Source: Pirellulales bacterium
GTDB lineage: Bacteria; Planctomycetota; Planctomycetia; Pirellulales; JADZDJ01
Assembly (NCBI GenBank): GCA_035499655.1
Contig: DATJYL010000210.1
Coordinates: 1-38,678, forward strand
Direction: 5' to 3'
DNA length: 38,678 bases
The notes beneath the pieces were generated by a model that was not told the DNA's origin, did not search any database, and was given only the letters and a program-made list of their open reading frames with translations. Shown one piece after another: positions 10,713-17,097 of this stretch. Every line of letters starts with the position of its first letter. Positions within the stretch are counted from its first letter, which is position 1. A program made the translations under genes and the position numbers.

Positions 10713-11041
10713 CAAAAAAGTTCCAATTGGCATGGCGCTGGCTCGGGCGGTTTGCGTAGTTTTCCCCAAAAAACGCGCATTCGTTCAAACTGTTTGTCGG
10801 TAATCGTCAGCAGCCGCACTTCTCCGTCAGGCGGCACGTGTTTCTCTATGCGCTGCGCATGCACCACAGCGCTTTCCTCGCTGGCGCAATGCCGAGCATA
10901 TACCGAAAATTGCATCTTCGTAAAGCCGTCGCGCAGCAGCACCTTCCGAAATTGCGCGTAAGCCCGTCGGGCCTTCTTTGTGTCCACCGGCAAATCGAAC
11001 ATGGCCAAAACCCACATGCAGCGATATCCGCTAATGAACAC
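10712..11041 (-). CDS. cas2: CRISPR-associated endoribonuclease-fold protein Cas2
   Basis: Cas2 is the dimeric scaffold of the Cas1-Cas2 integrase that inserts new spacers. The 109-residue frame contains the ferredoxin-fold start WVLAMFDLPVDTKKARRAYAQFRKVLLRDGFTKMQFSVYARHC, with the conserved Asp of the first strand, and VRLLTITDKQFERM. The length is normal. The start may be the ATG at 11041 or the internal ATG at 11017 just before WVLAMF. It begins about 11 bp after the cas1 stop, so the two are surely one transcript. It is the last cas gene of the locus; the array lies about 50 bp beyond its stop in convergent orientation. Confidence 0.93.
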   Translation of the reverse strand: MFISGYRCMWVLAMFDLPVDTKKARRAYAQFRKVLLRDGFTKMQFSVYARHCASEESAVVHAQRIEKHVPPDGEVRLLTITDKQFERMRVFWGKLRKPPEPAPCQLELF

Positions 11042-11052
11042 GGCAAAGAAGA

Positions 11053-12060
11053 TTAGGGAGTAGGGGTCAGGGGCGAGGAAGCCGTCGGCAGATTTTCTCT
11101 CGGCGCAAAGTCAAGCTCCGACTGCGATTTGCCGCGGAATGCCACCGTGGGGATTTCGAGCTGTTTGGCGGCTCCATCGTAACAACGCACCAGCGACGCT
11201 ACATAACGATGCAAATTCACCAGCAGCGGTCCGCGCTGCTCACCCAGTTCGACCGGCTCGGACAGCAGCTCCAGTAATTTTGCCTTCACCGCTGGCGTCA
11301 ATTCGCACGCGCCGCCGGCGAAAATGGTCCGCACCCGCGCATCCACCAGCGGCCGCAGCGGCTCAATCAAATCGTCCGCCAAACTGAAAGCGTTGGAGCG
11401 ATTGGAATGCTTCAGTCCCAGCGCCGGCAGCAAGCCCGCCGCCACAATTGCCCGGGCCAGCGCGGCCCGCACCACGGCATAGCCATAATTCAGCAAATTG
11501 TTCGGTGGCGCCCCGTCCGGATCGCGCCGAAAAACTGTTTCTCCCTCGCCCTTTGGGAGAGGGCTGGGGTGAGGATGCCGCGCAAATAGCGCCGGCCAAT
11601 AAAATCGCCCCGCCTGCCCCTCGGCATTTTCAGGATCGCCCGACCGCACCTCGCGGGCAATCGCCAATAGCCGGGTTCGCGCGGGCCCGGCGAGAAGATT
11701 ATCAGCCTGCCCGCGAATTTTTGCCTGAATCAACTGCTTCCACAGCTGCTTCTTCAGCGGCTTGGGCACATCCACTTGCAGTTGCACCCGCCACACCACC
11801 TGCGAGTGATCGGCCAGCGGCAGTAAAATTCCGGCCGGCAAATGATTCCGCCCGCACACCACCACGGCGGCGTCGAATTCCATCAGCCGGGCCAGCGCGG
11901 CATGCGAATACGTGACCTGTGGCTGATCGACCAACAGCACGCCCAAATCTTCGCAGGGAATTCGGCCGACCGTTTCGCGATCGCGCTGAATTAAGAGCTG
12001 GTCCAAATGCACCGTCAAATAGGCGGCGTTCTGCGAGATTTCGACTGTGCGTTTAATCAT
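11053..12060 (-). CDS. cas1: CRISPR integrase Cas1 with an in-frame repeat insertion
   Basis: Metal-dependent DNA integrase of spacer acquisition. The 335-residue product has the Cas1 plan: N-terminal beta domain (MIKRTVEIS…AYLTVHLDQLLIQ), then the catalytic helical domain with the three metal-ligand candidates Glu147 in NAEGQAGRFYWPAL, His218 in LKHSNRSNAF and Asp229/230 in SLADDLIEPLRPLVD. Between FYWPALF and FRRDPDGAPPNNLLNYGYAV an extra segment of about 16 residues (around 160-175, including HPHPSPLPKGEGE) is encoded by a copy of the dispersed palindromic repeat at 11541-11575. Relatives normally pass straight from the PALF motif to FRRD. The frame and the catalytic residues survive, so the protein may still work. 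The proline-rich C-terminal tail is also unusual. Its own promoter is proposed at 12193-12220. Confidence 0.94.
   Translation of the reverse strand: MIKRTVEISQNAAYLTVHLDQLLIQRDRETVGRIPCEDLGVLLVDQPQVTYSHAALARLMEFDAAVVVCGRNHLPAGILLPLADHSQVVWRVQLQVDVPKPLKKQLWKQLIQAKIRGQADNLLAGPARTRLLAIAREVRSGDPENAEGQAGRFYWPALFARHPHPSPLPKGEGETVFRRDPDGAPPNNLLNYGYAVVRAALARAIVAAGLLPALGLKHSNRSNAFSLADDLIEPLRPLVDARVRTIFAGGACELTPAVKAKLLELLSEPVELGEQRGPLLVNLHRYVASLVRCYDGAAKQLEIPTVAFRGKSQSELDFAPRENLPTASSPLTPTP
11541..11575 (+). repeat. Dispersed palindromic repeat copy inside cas1
   Basis: The copy has the form ctccctcgcc…ttgggagagggctggggtgagg, matching four other copies in this window (12084, 26215, 27318, 27829). The core is an inverted repeat of CCCTC…GAGGG followed by a (g)ggtgagg tail. 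This copy lies inside the cas1 coding frame and is translated as part of HPHPSPLPKGEGE. Confidence 0.85.
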
Positions 12061-12083
12061 CGGCCGGAGCGCCTTCCCGGGTT

Positions 12084-12120
12084 CCCTCTCCCCTTGCGAG
12101 AGAGGGTTAGGGTGAGGGGT
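12084..12120 (+). repeat. Dispersed palindromic repeat copy between cas9 and cas1
   Basis: Same family as the copies at 11541 and 26215: ccctctccccttgcgagagagg followed by gttagggtgagggg. It sits in the cas1 5' leader region. It could form a hairpin in the cas1 mRNA. A separate small hairpin, gtctttcaaagac, follows at 12122-12134. Confidence 0.8.
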
Positions 12121-12192
12121 CGTCTTTCAAAGACGGGGCACTACGACCGTCCATGGCGAAACCACGGGCTTCCAAGCTAAACTGCGCAGATT

Positions 12193-12220
12193 AGTATATC
12201 TGGGTGGATCACTGTGTCAA
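12193..12220 (-). promoter_or_regulatory. Sigma-70-type promoter for cas1-cas2
   Basis: Read on the - strand, TTGACA (12220-12215) and TATACT (12198-12193) are separated by 16 bp. The -35 hexamer overlaps the cas9 stop codon (12217-12219). Transcription would start near 12186 and run into cas1, giving the adaptation genes a promoter independent of cas9. This is a near-consensus match; activity is not shown. Confidence 0.6.
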
Positions 12221-15200
12221 TCGTTCGCCCACCGAATTTTACCGAGGGGACTGACCTGGATTTTGACCGCGTGTGGATGTTCGGGAGGCGCCAGTTCCTT
12301 TAAATCACTGGGAGTTATAGTGAATTGTTCGCGCTCGGAATCGGGAACTTTCTTGCCTTCTGCATCCTTCCGCTGCGTGGCGGAGCGAGCATCCCAATGG
12401 GGAACGAGTACGATGCCCTGCGGTTTATCCAGCTTGGCCACCACGAAATAACCAACTTCACCCGATCCATTTTTGTGTTTCATGAGCAGCATTTCTCCTT
12501 CGCAAATGGACATGACGAATTTGCCTCCTTTTTCGTCGTTATCGGAACGGTCGACTATCGGATGCGCATTTTCAATTTCGCGAAGCAGAGGTTTGAATTT
12601 TTCACGCTCCGGCTTGGAAAATTTCCGTAATGCGGCAGGCGTGGGGATGCCCGTTTCCCGCATTGCTTGAAGCCGAGCTAGCTTCCGCTGGTTTGCTTCA
12701 AAGGTTGTTACGATTTTCCCCGACCAAACCTCTTGGCCTTTTTTATTTCTTGAAACTCGAATTTCAATGTGATGGTTGTTCCCGCCTACATAGGCGCGCG
12801 CCGCAGAAGCGTCTCCTTTACCTGTCAATCCATCATAGAGTTTGAATCGATTACCCGTGGTATGTTCGGTTGCCCATCTCGATATCACGACGGGATCAGA
12901 CATTGCGCGCAGCAGAACGATCGATCGAATAGGTACTCCCGATTTATGACAAATCGCTCCAGCTTCGTAAGCTTGCTTGATTTCATTCTGCGTGAAATCA
13001 TCCGGATTAATGTGTGTGGGTTCGCCAATCGTCTCGCCGCTTTTGTTCTTTTTGGCGTAAGAAAATGCACTCAAACATTCGCGGATCCGTTTCCGCAGTG
13101 CCAAATCGCGAACCAAGCCGCTCTTTCCCACCGCTGGATCAATTTTCCGAGGCGTGTATGCCTTTGACGAAACGATTGCCTTGGCCCGCTTTCGAGCCGG
13201 ACGAATATCAGTATCAAGTTTTTGATTCAGATAGCGTTGTGCCAGCCGTTCAATTGCTTCGGCAGGCGTTTCATCTCTGGGAAGCCTTAAATGATTTGGA
13301 TCGAGTTGCAGAACACTTTTTTTGGCAGAATAATTTTCGGTCAGTTTTCCCTGTCGGTCGACGACTGGCCCGAAAAGAGTTTCCTCGTGCAACGCACCGA
13401 TCAGTTTGCGTTTTACTGGCCGATGGCAAATAGGGCGTTCGAGTTGGCCATCGCCGAATACGGCACATCGAACTGCTTCACGGAATTCATCACGAGTTTT
13501 ATAAGGTTTGGGTGGATCAAGAGGGTGGAGGCGACGATAGTTTTCCATCTGCTGCTCATCCGCCGTGTTTAGTCCTTCGCAGTCGGCTTGTTCCTCACGC
13601 ATTCTCCATGCGCCCTGGACCTCAACAGTGCAGTATCCGATGACAATAGCGTCGATGGCATGATGGCGGTGATCGCCGCGATTTTTTTCCTTCCTTTCGC
13701 GCTCAACTTGGTCCGTAAGCCCCTTGGCTTCGAAGTGATGCGGATCGAAAAATAGACCCCATTCGCGGCGCAATCGCGCTGTCCATATGCCATCGGTGGC
13801 AAAAATTCGCCGTTCTCCACCTCGCTCAGGAAGACCGTTGCCGTCGAAAAGTGCATCGGCCAAATAGGCCATGACTTGGCGCGTTGCGTATTTGGTGGCC
13901 GCATCCTGCCGTGCCGTCATGCCTTGAATATCTTTGATGTCTTTCTTGAATTGCGAAATCTTGGCTAAATCGTCCAGCCGATTGAAGTAGCACAACCAAA
14001 GCGAATTTCCTTCAGCAGTTTTAATTTCCGAGGGCTTAGGCCGCTCGATGCTTGCATACATTTTTTCAATCCATGCCATGCCATCGTCAAAACCTCCTGG
14101 AACAGCTTCTTCCCAAAACTGACGCGGCGTGCGACGGCCCATTTTGCGGTTACATTCATCGTGCGCCAAAACAATGTTCTTCCAACCGTTGTCGCCCCCG
14201 CCGCCTCGGGGCAGAATGTGTGCAATTTCGCAACCAGACCCCCTAGCGGCCAAGTTAGGGGTAAGCCCCCCTTTTCCACACAATGGACAAACTTGATCCT
14301 GCTGAATTGCTAAGACAACTCTTTCAAACGCCGCGCGCTGCTGTGTCGATGATACCGAGTCGAGTTTAAAACTGATTAAAATGTCATTTTTGATTCGACT
14401 TCGCAGGCGATTTTTGAACAGCAATTCATCCGCCTGTTTTTTGCCCATCCGCGCTTCGCGGGAAAGTTCAATCCGAACTTCGTCCGGCTTTCGCTCAAAC
14501 GTAATCATGTATTCAATTAGATGCCGGCGCACCTCGTGAATGGCCTTCCGAACGACCGGATTGCTGATCAGCGGGGCTGGCGGCGGCTCGCTCAATGGCT
14601 TTCCATCGAAACCAATGATCGGCTTGCCATTTTTTTTGAGAATATGCTTTCGTAAATAGTGACGATCTCGCTTCGTAGCTCCCTTGGCGCCGGTTGCATA
14701 GCGCCGGCGAGTGTGGCAGTCCAAGGGCTTACCGGTAGTGGCATCCAGAAAATCGTTCATCTTGGCGATCATTTTGCGCGCCGCAATCTGCGTCAGCCAT
14801 TGTGGTTGGCCGTTTGTACTGGCATCGATCCAAGGTTCTTTACGATCCATGACCGTTAGGATATTGCGCACTGCACGGCGGCTCATGTTTAGCCGTTTGG
14901 CGTCGGGCCGAGGCCGCTTTTTCCAGGCAGCAATCAAGGCGTCGGCTTGACCTTCCTTAAGCGCTGCCCAATCCATGATGCCTGCTTTCAATTTGGCGGT
15001 ATCCTTTTCCTCGTCCGGGTCGAATTTCAAAATTGCGTGATTGATGCCCTGTTGAACTCGCTCCGACAGCGCCGTCCATTTTTCGATGCCAACTGCACCG
15101 TGAATGATTTCCCTGCTGAACCAGTCGGTATTGATATTACGATTTTCATCAGATTCAATGTTGAAGCGAAATGGACTTGTACTCGTAGCACGACCCCAGT

Positions 15201-16425
15201 CCATCAACTCGCGCAAATCCGAAACGGTGACCGAGCGCTTGGATTGGCCTTTCGACTTTCCTTTCGCCTGCAATCCTAACGGCCCACAAAGATAGGCCTG
15301 GATTTTATTGCGTTCAGTAGCCGTGAGCGGCCGAGCCTCTCGTCCGCGTTCGATGATTTTTAGATTATTCACTGTCTCCACGACTAAATAGCGAGAAGCA
15401 TACATGTCGGCATGAGGGGCACAGCGTTCCGACGGCTCAAGCACGCATCTTCCTAAAGTGCCCAAATCCCACGATTGTTTTCGCTGGCCAAATAGCAACC
15501 CTTGGTGTCGCCACTGGGCATCTCCTTGTTCGTTATCAAGCCCCGTCCGCAATTCAGCACTCAATTTTTGCGCCAGCGGACCACCGTAATTCTTTTGTTT
15601 GTTCCACAGTTTCGCAAATTCGTCGCGAATCATTGCCCGATCGGCGTGAAAGCGAAATTCTCCCGCTCGATTGCGTACCGGTTTCCGCCATTCGCGCGGG
15701 CCGGCTTTTTTCTTTCGCCGGTCGGAAGTAGTGATCGGCGTGCGCCATTCATCGCGCAGGTCAGCAATTAACCGACCAAAGGTGACCGTGGGATCTTCTA
15801 AGAGTTGATGGCAGTGCTGCTTGAGTTTTTCTTGAGCCTGCTCAAGCTCATCGCTTTCTTGGTCGGTTCGGTTTTTCTTCTTGTTGAGCGTTTCCATTAA
15901 TACTTGGATGCCATGTGAATCGGCCTTGGCCTCCGCAGATCCATATCGATCTAACATCGCCAAATGCGTCTTCGTGATCGCCGATTTTACTTTTCCCTTA
16001 TCGCCGACTTCAGCGTCGAATCCTAACGCCCCGCGACGTTGGGCCAGATGAAGCAGCAAGCGACCGAATTCATGCGGTTCCAATTCCCGAGAAAGCCCTT
16101 CTCGTCGAAGCAGCCACGGATCGGTTTCGCCTAGCTGCCGATCAAATTGCACGGGATCAGCCGGCAGCAATCCAACAGAAATTAGTTTCTGTCGCAATAA
16201 TCGCTTGCGCTGCGCCCGACGTGCTAGGGTAATGCGTGTTCGACGAGTTGATCTGCGCTTGGCGTTCTTGGGATCGCCGCGTTTATCGTCCGATTCATCG
16301 ACACCGGCAGGAAATATGCTAACGCCAGCGTGAAGTTCCTGGCTGTCCGAATCAATCCACCCGCTTCCTACGGAATTACTGCCGATATCTAAACTTAAAA
16401 AGACCCTGCCCTTTTGTGGTTCCAT
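12217..16425 (-). CDS. cas9: Large Cas9 effector nuclease of a type II-C-like locus
   Basis: RNA-guided DNA nuclease. From the ATG at 16425, preceded by CAGGGG at a suitable distance, the product has 1402 residues; an upstream in-frame ATG at 16473 would run into the tracrRNA promoter and is less likely. RuvC-I is LSLDIGSNSVGSGWID (Asp13), the arginine-rich bridge helix is at about 56-82, and RuvC-II is EVRIELSREARMGKKQADE (Glu653). HNH spans about 705-765 with CPLCG (Cys713/716), CEIAHILPR (His736) and NIVLAHDECNRKMG (Asn750, Asn759). RuvC-III is RGDHRHHAIDAIVIGY (His922, Asp925). A C-terminal part of nearly 480 residues would hold the WED and PAM-interacting regions. The length is that of type II-A SpCas9, although neither csn2 nor cas4 is present. 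The position before the HNH His, usually Asp, is Ala735. Divergent twin tracrRNA genes lie immediately upstream. Confidence 0.97.
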   Translation of the reverse strand: MEPQKGRVFLSLDIGSNSVGSGWIDSDSQELHAGVSIFPAGVDESDDKRGDPKNAKRRSTRRTRITLARRAQRKRLLRQKLISVGLLPADPVQFDRQLGETDPWLLRREGLSRELEPHEFGRLLLHLAQRRGALGFDAEVGDKGKVKSAITKTHLAMLDRYGSAEAKADSHGIQVLMETLNKKKNRTDQESDELEQAQEKLKQHCHQLLEDPTVTFGRLIADLRDEWRTPITTSDRRKKKAGPREWRKPVRNRAGEFRFHADRAMIRDEFAKLWNKQKNYGGPLAQKLSAELRTGLDNEQGDAQWRHQGLLFGQRKQSWDLGTLGRCVLEPSERCAPHADMYASRYLVVETVNNLKIIERGREARPLTATERNKIQAYLCGPLGLQAKGKSKGQSKRSVTVSDLRELMDWGRATSTSPFRFNIESDENRNINTDWFSREIIHGAVGIEKWTALSERVQQGINHAILKFDPDEEKDTAKLKAGIMDWAALKEGQADALIAAWKKRPRPDAKRLNMSRRAVRNILTVMDRKEPWIDASTNGQPQWLTQIAARKMIAKMNDFLDATTGKPLDCHTRRRYATGAKGATKRDRHYLRKHILKKNGKPIIGFDGKPLSEPPPAPLISNPVVRKAIHEVRRHLIEYMITFERKPDEVRIELSREARMGKKQADELLFKNRLRSRIKNDILISFKLDSVSSTQQRAAFERVVLAIQQDQVCPLCGKGGLTPNLAARGSGCEIAHILPRGGGGDNGWKNIVLAHDECNRKMGRRTPRQFWEEAVPGGFDDGMAWIEKMYASIERPKPSEIKTAEGNSLWLCYFNRLDDLAKISQFKKDIKDIQGMTARQDAATKYATRQVMAYLADALFDGNGLPERGGERRIFATDGIWTARLRREWGLFFDPHHFEAKGLTDQVERERKEKNRGDHRHHAIDAIVIGYCTVEVQGAWRMREEQADCEGLNTADEQQMENYRRLHPLDPPKPYKTRDEFREAVRCAVFGDGQLERPICHRPVKRKLIGALHEETLFGPVVDRQGKLTENYSAKKSVLQLDPNHLRLPRDETPAEAIERLAQRYLNQKLDTDIRPARKRAKAIVSSKAYTPRKIDPAVGKSGLVRDLALRKRIRECLSAFSYAKKNKSGETIGEPTHINPDDFTQNEIKQAYEAGAICHKSGVPIRSIVLLRAMSDPVVISRWATEHTTGNRFKLYDGLTGKGDASAARAYVGGNNHHIEIRVSRNKKGQEVWSGKIVTTFEANQRKLARLQAMRETGIPTPAALRKFSKPEREKFKPLLREIENAHPIVDRSDNDEKGGKFVMSICEGEMLLMKHKNGSGEVGYFVVAKLDKPQGIVLVPHWDARSATQRKDAEGKKVPDSEREQFTITPSDLKELAPPEHPHAVKIQVSPLGKIRWAND

Positions 16426-16461
16426 TGTGTTTGCCCCTGATCGACAATGTTCAAAAAGTAT

Positions 16462-16489
16462 TTGACTCCCCACCGATAGCGGTTATGAT
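16462..16489 (+). promoter_or_regulatory. Promoter of tracrRNA gene A
   Basis: TTGACT (16462-16467) and TATGAT (16484-16489) are separated by 16 bp. The predicted start is near 16496, right at the first base of the anti-repeat. The -35 lies only 37 bp from the cas9 start codon on the other strand, so the two divergent transcription units share this short region. Confidence 0.75.
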
Positions 16490-16495
16490 AGCACA

Positions 16496-16600
16496 AAGTG
16501 TAACTGATCTCAGCCTGCTGTTTTCCGCAACAAGTGTAAAACACAGGCACCGCCTTCGGGCGACCAACCGCAGCTCGCACAAACGACCTGCGGTTTTTTA
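16496..16600 (+). ncRNA. tracrRNA, copy A
   Basis: The RNA would be about 105 nt. Its first 36 nt (agtgtaactgatctc…ttttccgcaac) are a full-length anti-repeat: the 5' part matches the complement of the repeat 3' half with about three substitutions, and the 3' part TCCGCAAC pairs perfectly with the first 8 bases of the repeat, GTTGCGGA. The middle is mispaired, which would give the usual bulge. It is followed by a nexus-type hairpin, cgcc-ttcg-ggcg, at 16551-16562, and a terminator hairpin with a T run at 16567-16599. It has its own promoter. Of the two copies it has the better lower stem, so it is the more likely main tracrRNA. Confidence 0.88.
16567..16599 (+). terminator. Rho-independent terminator of tracrRNA A
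   Basis: accgcag (16567-16573) pairs with ctgcggt (16588-16594), and a run of six T ends at 16599. The hairpin also serves as the 3' hairpin of the tracrRNA. hicB starts 19 bp further on, so any read-through would produce a tracrRNA-hicB transcript. Confidence 0.8.
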
Positions 16601-16617
16601 CTTTTGGGAACTAACAG

Positions 16618-16866
16618 ATGAGTGAAGCAGCAATTCGCCTCCATATCGAACCTTTAGATGCAGGCGGTTATGTGGCTACCAGCCCCGACGTTCCCGGTTT
16701 GGTTGCCGAAGGCCGCAGCATTGTAGAGGTGGCGGAAATCGCCCGTGATGTGGCGCGCAAAATTGCTGAAATGTGCCGCGAGAATGGTGATCCTTTGCCG
16801 CCGGCCCTCGCAACATTCGATGATACGAAACCGTTTGATCTGACAATTCCCGTGGGAGTCGGGTAA
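16618..16866 (+). CDS. hicB: HicB-family antitoxin
   Basis: An 82-residue protein of the HicB antitoxin family, with the partial RNase H-like fold: IRLHIEPLDAGGYVATSPDVPGLVAEGRSIVEVAEIARDVARKIAEMCRENGDPLPPAL. In intact modules HicB binds and inhibits the mRNA interferase HicA. Here it lies between the two tracrRNA genes in the same direction and starts directly after the terminator of copy A, with no clear promoter of its own. The stop codon overlaps the start of the truncated hicA by one base (taATG), the usual translational coupling. Because the toxin is broken it may be an orphan. HicB of this short form has no obvious DNA-binding tail, so autoregulation cannot be assumed. Confidence 0.85.
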   Translation: MSEAAIRLHIEPLDAGGYVATSPDVPGLVAEGRSIVEVAEIARDVARKIAEMCRENGDPLPPALATFDDTKPFDLTIPVGVG

Positions 16867-16940
16867 TGGGGCGCTTGGCGGGTTTCAAGTACACGGAAGT
16901 CACCCGCAAGTTGCGAACGCTGGGATTTCAAAAGGCTTGA
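16866..16940 (+). pseudogene. hicA: hicA toxin remnant (24 codons)
   Basis: This short frame starts MGRLAGFKYTEVTRKLRTLGF, which is the typical beginning of HicA toxins (MG.L.G..Y.EV.RRL..LGF). It stops after 24 codons, where a normal toxin of about 60-80 residues would continue with the catalytic GSH motif. The catalytic histidine is therefore missing. The homology ends 11 bp before the -35 box of tracrRNA B, which suggests that the recombination event that placed copy B here removed the rest of the toxin. Confidence 0.8.
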
Positions 16941-16950
16941 AGCGAAATGC

Positions 16951-16979
16951 TTGACAGTCGCCAATCACTCATTTATGAT
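16951..16979 (+). promoter_or_regulatory. Promoter of tracrRNA gene B
   Basis: A consensus -35 TTGACA (16951-16956) and TATGAT (16974-16979) are separated by the ideal 17 bp. The predicted start is near 16986, the first base of the second anti-repeat. It is closer to consensus than the copy A promoter. Confidence 0.8.
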
Positions 16980-16985
16980 TCGGGC

Positions 16986-17097
16986 AGTGTAACTGATCTC
17001 GGCCTGCTGAGTCTTTTCGCAAACAAGAAGAAGAATTCGCAGGCAACGCTCTACGGAGCGACCAGCCGCAATGCCTAACCGCAGGGCGGCTTTTTTA
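16986..17097 (+). ncRNA. tracrRNA, copy B
   Basis: A second tracrRNA gene of about 112 nt. The anti-repeat agtgtaactgatctc…cctgctg matches the 3' half of the repeat slightly better than copy A, but its 3' part (ttttcgcaaac) pairs with GTTGCGGA only with a bulge. The nexus is cgctc-tacg-gagcg at 17047-17060. Compared with copy A (cgcc-ttcg-ggcg) both strands of this stem changed together, which is compensatory variation and argues that the RNA structure was kept by selection. The terminator hairpin is at 17064-17096. It could be a second guide scaffold, a regulator, or a diverging duplicate. Confidence 0.82.
17064..17096 (+). terminator. Rho-independent terminator of tracrRNA B
   Basis: agccgc (17064-17069) pairs with gcggct (17086-17091), followed by a T run ending at 17096. 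It corresponds in position to the terminator of copy A but has a different loop. Confidence 0.7.

Noticed and set aside
10692-10780. A third tracrRNA downstream of the array
   Set aside because: The inverted half-repeat is followed directly by the cas2 coding region on the other strand. There is no promoter, nexus stem or terminator like those of copies A and B.
16618-16940. A working HicBA toxin-antitoxin pair
   Set aside because: The hicA frame ends after 24 codons and lacks the catalytic histidine segment, so only the antitoxin is intact.
16496-17097. tracrRNAs transcribed from the - strand
   Set aside because: On the - strand the anti-repeats would be at the 3' end, with no promoter or T run after them. 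On the + strand each unit has a promoter, anti-repeat, nexus and terminator in the right order.
11053-17097. Subtype II-A or II-B assignment
   Set aside because: No csn2 or cas4 is present next to cas1-cas2, so the gene content fits II-C despite the size of Cas9.
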